In this document: positions 33,116 through 43,170 of the stretch, one piece after another
Numbering within the stretch: position 1 is the stretch's first letter
How the letters are laid out: every line of letters begins with the position of its first letter
Origin: Mytilus californianus
Lineage: Eukaryota; Mollusca; Bivalvia; Mytilida; Mytilidae
Direction: 5' to 3'
NCBI RefSeq assembly: GCF_021869535.1
Contig: NW_026262679.1
Span: 43,322,426 to 43,386,425, forward strand
Length of the DNA stretch: 64,000 bases
Made by a program: the position numbers and the translations under genes
The notes under the pieces: generated by a model
The model's database searches: none
What the model saw: only the letters and a program-made list of their open reading frames with translations
Told to the model about the DNA's origin: nothing

Positions 33116-33825
33116 GACTTCAAATTAGCTTATTGTAAAAACTATTATCTTGCCATGGCAATTAATTGCCACTGGATTGTTTGTCCTTCTTTTGCATCAT
33201 TATTTCTGAATAATGAGTGCTTTTACAGAATAATTTTGTTGTCTTCATATTGTTTTGAAATTTTTCAACCCACAAAAATGTACACTAGCAATATCAACAA
33301 AACAAATGTAACAAGGCTATAATACAGACTTATTTTGCTTCTCAATATGAACGAGATAGCGGATTTTCCCCCTATATTATTGGTGTATGTTGCTTTGTTC
33401 ACTCAATTCATACGAAAGTTGTAAATATGCATTGGAAACGATCCAAAAACAACAAGAACAATCATATAAAAAAGGCAACAGGAGTATACCCCGTTTCAAT
33501 AGTTATAAATCGGTTAAGCAAACACGGATAATTGATTGTTAGAGAACAAATTAAATGGACCAAATCATTTAAAAACTGTAATAAAAAAGTTTAATTAGCA
33601 CATGGAAACGCATGAAAAATATAAAAAAATAAAATAAAATTTCTCTATAAATTAACTTATTTTTACGTGCTCCATAATTCCGTGTTGATTGTTTATCAAT
33701 GCAAAGATCCTTATAACTTATTTCACATAGGACTCTATATTTTATGTTAGGGCTAATTTTCACTAAAACCAGACTATTAAGTCAAGAAGATCTTTCTTGT
33801 GTATCACGTGCCTTTTTCTAGAACA
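33116..33825. other. Intron sequence, nothing recognised
   Basis: AT-rich. The minus-strand frame 33569-33763 has no recognisable motif and no good splice context was seen. Confidence 0.45.
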
Positions 33826-33965
33826 GGAACCAAAGGTCAAAAGGTTTGTGTTCGTATCAAACGATAAAGAAGCCAAGATTGTGGTGGAGGTATGGCGCAA
33901 ATGCAACCCGGATGGTATTAAGAATCAAACTATAATTTTTTCTACATTTAGAGATAGGTCCTTAC
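33826..33965 (+). pseudogene. Isolated family B RT fragment (N-terminal region)
   Basis: Reads 'KRFVFVSNDKEAKIVVEVWR' and continues 'KCNPDGIKNQTIIFSTFRD', clearly parallel to 'KRFVFVPADKAANNVMVVCR' of 24811-26659. It is an unusual internal fragment without the 3' tail. Confidence 0.8.
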
Positions 33966-35409
33966 GCTTCTTTTAATTAATGAACGGTGGTTCGTGTGAT
34001 AATTTTCTGTCATTTTACTGTTTTTATTTCGTAACTACTTTGTAATGAAAATATCAAGTGCCCTATGTTTTATGTTGAACAATTACAATTTATTTCCTGT
34101 ATTTCTGGATTTGTAAAATTCAAGAGTTTGAATGGTAACAAAAACATGAAAAACTGCACGTACAAACTACTTTAATGTTACAGCCGAAATAAAGAGAGGT
34201 GCTGACTTTGATTTATTCCTTACTTATTTAATGTTCATCATTCTAAGTGAGAAAGACAATTTTAGATTGACTATGAAAATAAATAAATCTTTGTATGTAT
34301 CGATCAATTGTGAAATTAGAGAGACAACGGAATGTTAAGCATATTGAATGTGTTGCGTCAGTTATTTACAATGGACATAGCTCTACTGCTAAGGTGTATA
34401 CATTCTGTACATGGTCTGCGCTATTTAAAAGAGGTCTAAAGAAGGTTTACATTGATAGAAAATTACGTTGTTCAAATAGTATTGGCTTTTACCCAACTGT
34501 CATATTACAATTATAGTGTGTTGCTTTCTTATTGACATTCTCCTAGTATCTCTGTGTATTCATGAAACGGAGAAAAAATATAGGGCAGAAATCCATTTAC
34601 TTTTCAGTCTTTTATGCGTTAAATCGAGTACACGTTTTAGTGCATTGTCGGACACGAATGTGTGAGACTTTTTGATAAATGAAGTAATCACTGTCTAATT
34701 TATATGCAATATTAAACATGAAAGGCCGTAGAAACTTAGGGGAAAATATAAATTACAAAAAAAAACATAAAAAATAAATTAGGTTGAAGATTTATTTTTC
34801 TGAACGTTGTATATCAAACTGCATACAAGACATCTATCAAAAAAAAATTATCCTTTTCCATATAGATCCATTAACGTGTATGATTTCTTTGTGTTTGAAT
34901 ACAACACAGATACAAAACAGGAATTGTAATAAAATTAAAAAGAAAAATTGTTATAAATAAATAAATTCGTATTTACAAGTTTTGATATTATCATATGGTG
35001 AAATTCTGTTTATCGAATTATAACAAATGCATAGCAAAGTCTTTACAGTTTTATGACAAACATTATTCATAACGAGTTATTCGGTTTACTATTACATACA
35101 AAACATAGAAAAAAGATGTGGCATGATTGCCAAAGAGACATCTCCCCATCAGAAAGCCGGTTGTTGTATTCAGAATCCATATGTTGCTTTGATTAATATT
35201 TTATTAGCACGTGATTATATATGTTAAAACAACAGTAATCTATGTTCCAGTCTCGTTAATCTATTTTGAAAACAACAACCCATGACCAACAGAAAAAAAA
35301 AGGAATTGAAGACGGTACGTAGACAGGTCGCGTTAGAGCGCCTGCAGTGTTAATAGATCATCGGCCATGCAAATCCAGACTCATTGACTATGTTATAATG
35401 TCTTTTATA
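33966..35409. other. Intron sequence; one unidentified open frame
   Basis: The plus-strand frame 34295-34516 (73 codons) has no recognisable family motif. A short family B-like tail end lies near 35105-35150 ('AGATGTGGCATGATTGCCAA'). No oxidase exon was found. Confidence 0.4.
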
Positions 35410-35745
35410 GTGATTAAGATGATAACATAATGTTGACTGCTGTAACCCTATTTTTGACATTTTTACCTATTGTGTCTGTTTGTTTTGTTCACGCATCGTT
35501 GTCAATATAATGGAATTTGATGCGACTGTCATATAAGTGAGAGGTTTAGCTAGCTATAAAACCAGGTTCAATCCACCATTTTCTACATAAGAAAATGCAT
35601 GTACCAAGTCAGGAATATGACAGTTGTTATCCATTCGTTTGATGTGTTTGAACTTTTTTTGATTTTGTCATTTGATTGGGGACTTTCCTTTTTGAATTTT
35701 CCTCGGAGTTCAGTATTTTTGTGATTTTACTTTTCACAATAGGGA
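35410..35745 (+). mobile_element. 3' tail of retroelement family D
   Basis: Inverted relative to 4870-5165; contains 'GTTTGTTTTGTTCAC', 'TAGCTAGCTATAAAACCAGG', 'GTACCAAGTCAGGAATATGA', 'CAGTTGTTATCCATTCGTTT' and 'TCCTCGGAGTTCAGTA'. Confidence 0.75.
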
Positions 35746-36009
35746 ATACTATTTGATCTTCATTTTGTGTTGACAAACAGGCCTATTAAGACTCTAATCT
35801 AAATGTTACGCTTGAATTAACGTCCCCATACGTTACAACTAATTTTCAAAGAACACTGTATAATTGTTAAGTTTCAGATGACAAAAGAATATTCATTGCA
35901 ATGCACCAATTGCTAGAGAACAGTGGACAACCTGTGCTGCACAACATGACTTGACATAAACTTCTACAGGCAAACATCGATAATGACTTTTGTAAATATG
36001 AATTAAATT

Positions 36010-36660
36010 CTTTAATAAAAAAGAGGCGAAAGATACTAAAGGACATTCAATCTCATAAGTCGAAAATAATCTGACAACGCCATGACATAAAAAAAAGAAA
36101 CAAACAACAGTACACAAAACACAAAAAAGAAAATATGAACCCCACCAAAAACGAGGGGTGATCTCATGTGCTCCGGAAGGGTAAGCAGATACTACTCCTC
36201 TTGTGACTTCGGTCATGTTGTTCATTCAACTACAAACCCGGTGGTAAGTCAAATTCGGTAGACCACATTCCGGGAACACAGGTCGGAATTATTGTAGTTA
36301 TGACAATTGGAACATATCCGTCTTCATCGGTGAAATATATATTCCATAACGGGCAATCAACTAGTGACGGCGTCCGTAAAATTTACGAAGAAATGATTTC
36401 AACTTCATCACTTGAAACTCTTGGTTTAATAGCTTCCTTATTAGCAGCAACACTCTATCAAGGAAATGAGGACAGGAAATATAAGCCGTCGAATATCGTA
36501 TCAATTGGGAGATTTATTCTCCATATGCAGGCGCTGCTGAAATATTGCTACATAGAAATTGAACGTTCACAATTGGGAAGCTAAAAACATCTCTTTAGTC
36601 GTAAATTTTGTTTCCAACCGACCCTCATTGTCAAATTCTAGATGTAGGTCAAGATATGAT
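36010..36660 (-). pseudogene. Retroelement family A: RT C-terminal part and 3' tail
   Basis: Minus-strand reading from 36660 gives 'SYLDLHLEFDNEGRLETKF' (just after the catalytic region), then with frame breaks 'RKLLNQEFQVMKLKSFLRKF', 'YGRRH', 'RYGIYISPMKTDMF'. These match the 'YLDIxLxID...KLLxQGF...KFxxRYxxLV' region of the same RT superfamily as family B. The 3' UTR with 'TTTTTGGTGGGGTTCATATT' runs to about 36010. The plus-strand frame 36300-36584 is the antisense shadow of this element. Confidence 0.8.
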
Positions 36661-36739
36661 GCGAACTATATATGATGTAAGATGTAAACAATGAGATAAT
36701 TACTGACCAAAAAAAAAAGCTTAACCTTTAAGTTAACTA

Positions 36740-37720
36740 TTATAAAAATTCATATTCCTCTACTAATCCCGATGTTAAAAACACCATGAAGTACCTAAGC
36801 GATATCAAAAATGCCCAAAATTAGATGAAAGTGAAAGAAATTTAGTGAAGGAAAAATCACAATGTAGTTATGTCAGTTGCCATATTCAAAATGAAATTAG
36901 ATAAAGACCCATGTTTAGATGCATGGACTTAATGTTGAATTTAACCGAAAATATAACAGAAAAAAAATTGTATCTGTTTTTAACTTTTGCAATGACAAAG
37001 GGGAATTTTCAAATTCACAAAAAGTAGGGGCAAATTCATTGATATATATAAAAAAGAAATGAAGATCCACTTTCTCTAAATAATTACCGTCCAGTCACTC
37101 TGTTAAACTTCGATGTAAAATTATTAGTTTGTGCACTTTCTCAAAGATTTAAAATAGTATTACCAAAAATGATTAATACTGACCAAAAAGGTTATATAAA
37201 AATAGATACAAAGGTTTCAATATTAGGCAAATACAGGATATTATTGATTCCTCAGAGAATTTTAAAGTAAATGTAGTTATAATTTTTTATGATTTTTGCA
37301 AGGCATTTGACTCCCTTAATGATAAAAGTCTTGGATTTTACTTACAATTGGTTATAACAATCAAGACTGTAAAAAACAGACTAACAAACAGCTTAAAAAA
37401 TGTGTAAAGATAATACCAGACTGGACGCAGAAAAATTTAACATTAATATGTAAAATGATAGTTATAAAATCATTATTTCTTGCCAAATTTAACTTATATT
37501 GCATCAAACATGTACATAGCAAAAGAAATTATACAAAATTTAAAAGTCTGGTCTATAATTTCATATGGAATGGGGAAAACAAGATAGAGTTAAACGAACA
37601 ACTGTATGTAAAGACTATTTGGAAGGCAGGTAAAAATTATCGACATAGACATGTACCTCAAATCACTTCAATCACGATGGATTTTAAAACTTTTTATTCT
37701 TTTTATTTTCATTGAAATCT
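36740..37720 (+). pseudogene. L1-like LINE ORF2 fragment
   Basis: Frame-shifted reading: 'SSTNPDVKNTMKYLSDI', 'DKGEFSNSQKVGANSLIYIK', 'DPLSLNNYRPVTLLNFDVKL', 'LPKMINTDQKGYIK', 'FNIRQIQDIIDSSENF', 'FYDFCKAFDSLND', then after a deletion 'KNLTLICKMIVIKSLFLAKF' and 'FKSLVYNFIWNGENKIEL'. The first series is RT fingers and palm; the later part is the C-terminal region before the zinc knuckle. The catalytic YxDD segment is deleted (near 37340-37400). Confidence 0.85.
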
Positions 37721-37927
37721 TACCCTTGTGATTATTCATGCATGCATAGTTACTAAGTACACGGAAAAAGAATGTACAAAGAAACTTAGAAGGCAAGTTA
37801 AACAATTTGATTGGACGAGAAGTTGTTACCATTTGCTAGAATAAGGTAAATTGTCACTTATTATGTAACAGATAAAAAGATGTCACTCAATGGCAAAAGT
37901 TAAAATCTCATATTAACACATCAAAAC

Positions 37928-38178
37928 ATAGATATAAGAAGATGTGGTATGAGTGCCAATGAGACAACTCTCCATCCAAGTCACAATTTGTAAAAGTAAA
38001 CCATTATAGGTCAAAGTACGGCCTTCAATACGGAGCCTTGGCTCACACCGAACAGCAAGCTATAAAGGGCCCCAAAAATGACTAGTGTAAAACCATTCAA
38101 ACAGGAAAACCAACGGTATAATCTATATAAAAAACGAGAAACGAGAACACTTATGAACCACATCAACAAACGACAACC
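37928..38178 (-). mobile_element. 3' tail of retroelement family B
   Basis: 'AAGAAGATGTGGTATGAGTG', 'CAATGAGACAACTCTCCATC', 'AGCTATAAAGGGCCCC' and 'CGACAACCACTGAAC'; very close to the copy at 45778, which suggests one sub-family. Confidence 0.8.
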
Positions 38179-38190
38179 ACTGAACAACAT

Positions 38191-39555
38191 TAAAGTTCAT
38201 GTTCATTATAGTGGCATTAGCTACGAATTAGACAAAATTTAAAAAAAAAAATATAAATTTTTTAAACATTTATTAAAGCATAATTTATCAATAATATCTA
38301 GCTATTAGCAGTCAGTTTAGTTTAATTTCGTCAAAATAAGCTTAAAACATCACTGATGTATTATTGACTTGCAAATCAATAATTCAATCTCATTATAATC
38401 CGTATTCCTGTAGCATTTAGTTTGACCTTTAGTAGAGATGGGCAATCATATGTTCAGTATGTGGTTAGATTATTTAATAAGAAAAGAATGCCATCATTGA
38501 AAAGTGAAGGAAGGGAGACAAAATGAATAACCATTATTTTGACTGATCCGGCCCACAGAAAAGTATATTCTTATACAGGTAAAACAATGATGTACATATA
38601 TTTTTAATCTTTCTTTAACATGAAATCTAACAGACATAAAAAAAAAATCGCTTTTATACTAGAGCACACGTGTGCTTGACTGCCTATTGATATTTTTATT
38701 TATGTATGACCATTGACAATATACGGAGGTCATCTCGATGTACGATAACTTGGCTTCTAGTCTGAAATGAGCACAAAATGTTGGTACAGTATATCGAGTT
38801 CATGCATTGTCAATTGTTTTCTTTATACTTTTTGTAATTTAAGTGTTCATTTGAGTGTGTTTTAGAATCAAATGTAGGAATTTTGGTCGAATTAGTGAAC
38901 ATGAATTTGACCGCGTATGCCCTTTAAATGGTTATAGATAAGACATATAAATACAAACCAAACCATAAAATAAATCATTAAACATTATAAATTTAAGTCC
39001 AAAATATCAGAATTTTCAATTTTAAGTCCAAAAAAATAAGAGAAGTATCTTTTTGCTTTGATATACGAAAACAAAGTGTAAAGGGAAAAGCGTTTTTTAG
39101 TTTGTGATTTATTTTTTGAATCCCATTTATACCTTAAACGTTGAGCAAACCCTTTCAACTAACTGCTAGTTTAAGATGGCTCCTAGCACAGGACTTGGGC
39201 TATTTTCTTCGCTATTGAAGGTCATAGCTGTAACTTACCAACAAATTACGAATTATATCCGGTAAAGAAATCTGACAAAAACTGTCCTGAATTACTCTAC
39301 AATCTCATTATAAAAAACAGAAACAACACAATCATTTATACATGACTTTATAGAAAACTGCATATGAATATGGTAAATAATTCGGATTGAGTGATTCAAC
39401 AAACAAAATGACCAATGGTGAATACAAACGCCATAAATATGAACATATGAGAGTATACTCGTCAGACAGAATGGAGAATATAACATAAAATCACAACGTT
39501 CACATGAAGAACAAACAATTTCTCGGAATGAGGAAACACATTTTTTTTTTTTGTT
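38191..39555. other. Intron sequence, nothing recognised
   Basis: AT-rich, no exon, no recognisable repeat protein. Part of the interval searched without success for the missing oxidase exon. Confidence 0.45.
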
Positions 39556-39559
39556 CGGT

Positions 39560-39935
39560 CCAATATATAGGAGTTTAACTACTACATTTAGAGTTTCCTA
39601 AACGTTTTCCGACTTTAACAACACTTGCAGCTTCGACCTAATATGACCTATCGAATAAGACTTATTACTGGGTTTGCACTAACATGAGCAACACGACGGG
39701 AGCCACATGTAGAGCAGGATCTGCTTACCCTTCCAGAGAACCTGAGATCAATCCATTTTTTGGTGGGGTTCGTTTTGCTCAGTCTTTAGTTTTTTATGTT
39801 GCGTTTGTGTACTTTTGTTTTTCTGTTGTTTTTTTTTTCTTTTCAAACTATGGGTTGTCAGTTTATTTTCGACTATTTGAGTTTGAATGTCTCTTTGATA
39901 TCTTTCGCCTCACTTTGTCGATTATCTAGATAACC
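39560..39935 (+). mobile_element. 3' tail of retroelement family A
   Basis: Matches the tails at 21125-21395 and 36010-36300: 'ATCTGCTTACCCTTCCAGAG', 'TTTTTTGGTGGGGTTCG', 'TCAGTCTTTAGTTTTTTATG', 'TCGACTATTTGAGTTTGAAT', 'GATATCTTTCGCCTC'. Confidence 0.75.
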
Positions 39936-40150
39936 TTGATCGTTTTCTACTCATTTGTTTGTGGAAATACTCGACTTTAAAAAGAAAGATAAAGCTCGCT
40001 TTTGCTGAAAGAAATTCAACGTAAAGATGCAGTAACGATGAAATGAGACACATGGTTTGATTCGACCTTCAGTTTAACAGTAAATGAAAAAGACCATCTA
40101 CAGCTTAAAAATATACTACAATTAAGCTGATCAAGTTTTTTTATACATAC

Positions 40151-40296
40151 GTTCGGTCGTTGGTAATAAGATTCTGTTTACTCGGTGCATAGTCCCACCA
40201 TTGTTCCTCAGCAGTTATAAAATAATCTCGTCTTAGACAGCAAATGGACGAGAATATCGATATGAAAATACTCCATTGGAGCACGGATGAGACCAT
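40151..40296 (-). CDS. Multicopper oxidase first coding exon (signal peptide)
   Basis: 146 nt from an ATG at 40296-40294 to an AC|GTATGT donor. The first 20 residues (MVSSVLQWSIFISIFSSICC) have the hydrophobic core of a signal peptide. They are followed by 'RRDYFITAEEQWWDYAPSK', the conserved first strand of a ceruloplasmin-type cupredoxin domain. The start was chosen because it is the only ATG giving a signal peptide directly before that block. The exon leaves a 2-nt phase. By analogy with the domain-2/3 boundary, the next exon should be a close structural match to 4191-4468 (about 278 nt, phases 1 and 1), but it is not visible. Confidence 0.88.
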
Positions 40297-40828
40297 GACC
40301 ACAGTGATACGTACAAAGACAGGTATGCTTTGCTTTGATGATTTCCCTTTTTATCATAAATGACAGTTTATGTATATAATTAACAAGTGAGATGTGGTTA
40401 GTGACGTATTATTCATTGTAAAATTAGATGAAAAGTCTGAAATACATAAAAAATAAATCACCATGTGTCATCGTACATAATACGTTCTATTAAGAAAAGG
40501 AGGTTACATTCAATGGGACAACACATGATTAGTTGTAATTATGAATCTTATATTAAGGTTTGTTAACCTACGGAATAATGAGTTAAAAGGTGCTATAAAA
40601 CAGGACAATTTTATTTTTGAATTAACTAAACCCACAGGGACTCGATTAACTGTTTACAAAATTTACTCAGTGTTTGTTTGTTGTTTTTTTTTTATTTCGT
40701 ATTCCCTGTCTATTTGTGTCACATTATTAACGTATTTAACGTCGAAATCAATATTTCTTTGTTTTTAAACCATGTTCAGTTTACTATCCATTTCTAAATA
40801 CTGAAATATTCAACATGGATCTTAGTCG
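40297..40828. other. Presumed 5' region of the oxidase gene
   Basis: A TATA-like stretch (minus strand 'AATTATATACATAAA', near 40368-40384) lies 75-90 bp upstream of the ATG. No other regulatory site could be supported. The plus-strand frame 40541-40768 has no recognisable features. Confidence 0.3.
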
Positions 40829-40967
40829 CAATTTTGATGGGGAATGTGTCAAAGAGACAACAACCCGACCAAAGGGTAGAAAACAGCCGAAGGCCACCAA
40901 TGGGCCTTCAACAAAGCGAGAAAATCCCGCACCCGGAAGCGGGCTTCAGCTGGCATATCATCTTAAA
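40829..40967 (-). mobile_element. 3' tail of retroelement family C
   Basis: Inverted match to 3030-3287 including 'GGGGAATGTGTCAAAGAGAC', 'AACAACCCGACC', 'CCCGCACCCGGA' and 'CTTCAGCTGG'. Confidence 0.75.
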
Positions 40968-41701
40968 AAATATTAAAACTCCTAAATAATCTTCTATCGG
41001 ATTCCGATCCATGACACCCTTATTCAGCTATCGTTTCGTTCAGGTAAAACAATTCAAATGTTCCATTCTCATTACCATGTTGCTTTTGTTTTACACTAAT
41101 GCATGATTTTTAATATCTTCTTATTTTTTAAATATGTCAATATCAAATAAATTCATGAAAATCTAAATAAAAATAATAAATACAAGTAACACATCTAGTA
41201 TAATGATTTAAAGCAGAATCATCTAGTATAATCATAATATTGATTTAAAGCAGGATCAGTCAGTTTAATCATGATAATGATTTAAATCTGGATCTGCTAG
41301 TATAATCATGATGATGATTCAAAGCACGATAAGAACTGAAAGAAATAAAAAAAAAATATGTCATTCTAATTAGCAAATAAAAATGTCTGTATGTGAAAAA
41401 ATATCTAAAAAAACAACCGCTAAGGTTTTAGAGAGATCGGTTTTATTAATTACGTAGACAGCATTTAAAAGTCTTCAACGATCAACCGGAAACCACAAAC
41501 CATGCACAAGACAGCATTTTACGGTACTCGGAAAATCAGCATGCAGGGCTAAATACAAATATTCAACTTTCGGGGAAATAAAAAGCAGAGCAATAACGTT
41601 CATACATGAGACTGGTAAATTATCAACTTCTACGTCATTTGGTGGGAAAATGATGAGTATTTCTTATTTAAAAGTCTTATAAAAGTTGAATTTGTACATT
41701 C
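40968..41701. other. Intergenic sequence, short degenerate repeat
   Basis: 41195-41330 has three to four copies of 'ATCTAGTATAATCATGATAATGATTTAAAGCA'-like sequence. Nothing else recognised. Confidence 0.5.
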
Positions 41702-43170
41702 TGTCAAACGTCTGTATATAGAACGTTTGGAGCATTGGCTGTGTTGTCAAACGTCTGTATATAGAACGTTTGGAGCATTGGCTGTTTTGTCAAACGGCTG
41801 TATATAGAACGTTTGGAGCATTGGCTGTTTTATCAAACGTCTGTATATAGAACGTTTGGAGCATTGGCTGTGTTGTCAAACGTCTGTTTATAGAACCTTT
41901 GGAGCATTGGCTGTGTTGTCAAACGTCTGTATATAGAACGTTTGGAGCATTGGCTGTGCTGTCAAAATTCTGTATATAGAACTTTGGAGCATTAGCTGTG
42001 TTGTCAAACGTCTGTATATAGAACGTTTGGAGCATTGGCTGTGTTGTCAAACGTCTGTATATAGAACGTTTGGAGCATTGGCTGTGTTGTCAAACGTCTG
42101 TATATAGAACGTTTGGAGCATTGGCTGTTTTGTCAAACGTCTGTATATAGAAAGTTTGGAGCATTGGCTGTGTTGTCAAAAATCTGTATATAGAACGTTT
42201 GGAGCATTGGCTGTGTTGTCAAACGTCTGTATATAGAACGTTTGGAGCATTGGCTGTGTTATCACACGTCTGTATATAGAACATTTGGAGCATTGGCTGT
42301 TTTGTCAAACGTCTGTATATACAACGTTTGGAGCATTGGCTGTTTTGTCAAACGTCTGTATATACAACGTTTGGAGCATTGGCTGTTTTGTCAAACGTCT
42401 GTATATAGAACGTTTAAAGCATTGGCTGTTTTGTCAAACGTCTGTATATAGAACGTTTGGAGCATTGGCTGTTTTGTCAAACGTCTGTATATAGAACGCT
42501 TGGAGCATTGGCTGTTTTGTAAAACGTCTGTATATACAACGTTTGGAGCATTGGCTGTTTAGTCAAACGTCTGTATATACAACGTTTGGAGCATTGGCTG
42601 TTTTGACAAACGTCTGTATATAGAACGTTTGGAACATTGGCTCTTTTGTCAAACGTCTGTATATAGAAACTTTAGAGCATTTGGTTGTTCTGTTAAACTT
42701 CTGTATACTTAACCTTTAGAGCATTGGGTTAATATGTAACATTTTTGTATAGAGAATCTTTAGAGCATTGGTTGTTCTATAAAACGTATGTATGTAGAAC
42801 CTGTAGAGCATTGGTTGTTCTGTAAAACGTATGTATGTAGAACCTGTAGAGCATTGGTTGTTCTGTAAAACGTATGTATGTAGAACCTGTGGAGCATTGG
42901 TTGTTCTGTAAAACGTATGTATGTAGAACCTGTAGAGCATTGGTTGTTCTGTAAAACGTATGTATGTAGAACCTGTAGAGCATTGGTTGTTCTGTAAAAC
43001 GTATGTATGTAGAACATGTAGAGCATTGGTTGTTCTGTAAAACGTATGTATGTAGGAACCTGAAGAGCATTGGTTGTGTTGTCAAATCTCTATGTATAGA
43101 ACCTTTAGAGCATTGGTTATTCTGTCAAACATCTCTATACAGAACATTTTGAAATTTTTGGTTTTCATCC
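41702..43170. repeat. Minisatellite, 43-bp unit, two homogenised blocks
   Basis: About 34 units. Block I (41702 to about 42680) uses 'GTCAAACGTCTGTATATAGA' plus 'ACGTTTGGAGCATTGGCTGT'. Block II (about 42760-43060) uses 'GTAAAACGTATGTATGTAGA' plus 'ACCTGTAGAGCATTGGTTGT'. Units within a block are nearly identical, with diverged units between them and at the right edge. As 43 is not a multiple of three, open frames appear in all registers; none is a gene. It lies 1.4 kb upstream of the oxidase start. Confidence 0.96.

Larger units (their letters stand above)
1..40296 (-). other. Ceruloplasmin/hephaestin-like multicopper oxidase gene span (3' end beyond window)
   Basis: Seven exons recognised by protein similarity and by matching splice sites lie in order on the minus strand; the 3' part lies left of base 1. 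The product should be a secreted or membrane-bound copper oxidase (ferroxidase type) built of paired cupredoxin domains. Reading from the right: signal peptide and start of domain 1, a gap, end of domain 1, domain 2, start of domain 3. From 28352 leftwards junction phases agree (1+2, 0+0, 2+1, 1+2, 2+1), so no exon is missing there. Exon 40151-40296 leaves 2 nt and exon 28352 starts with 2 nt, so these two cannot be joined directly. Introns are packed with minisatellites and transposons. Membership of the ceruloplasmin superfamily is firm; functional status is doubtful because of the missing exon and a frameshift. Confidence 0.85.

Noticed and set aside
34295..34516. 73-codon plus-strand frame with moderately coding-like composition
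   Set aside because: No family recognised; no splice or promoter support. Mentioned only in the intron entry.
36300..36584. 94-codon plus-strand frame
   Set aside because: Antisense of the family A RT remnant, which is recognisable on the minus strand.
42242..43085. Overlapping open frames of 60-100 codons on both strands with Trp/His/Cys-rich repeated peptides
   Set aside because: They lie entirely in the 43-bp minisatellite; open in several registers only because the unit lacks stops.
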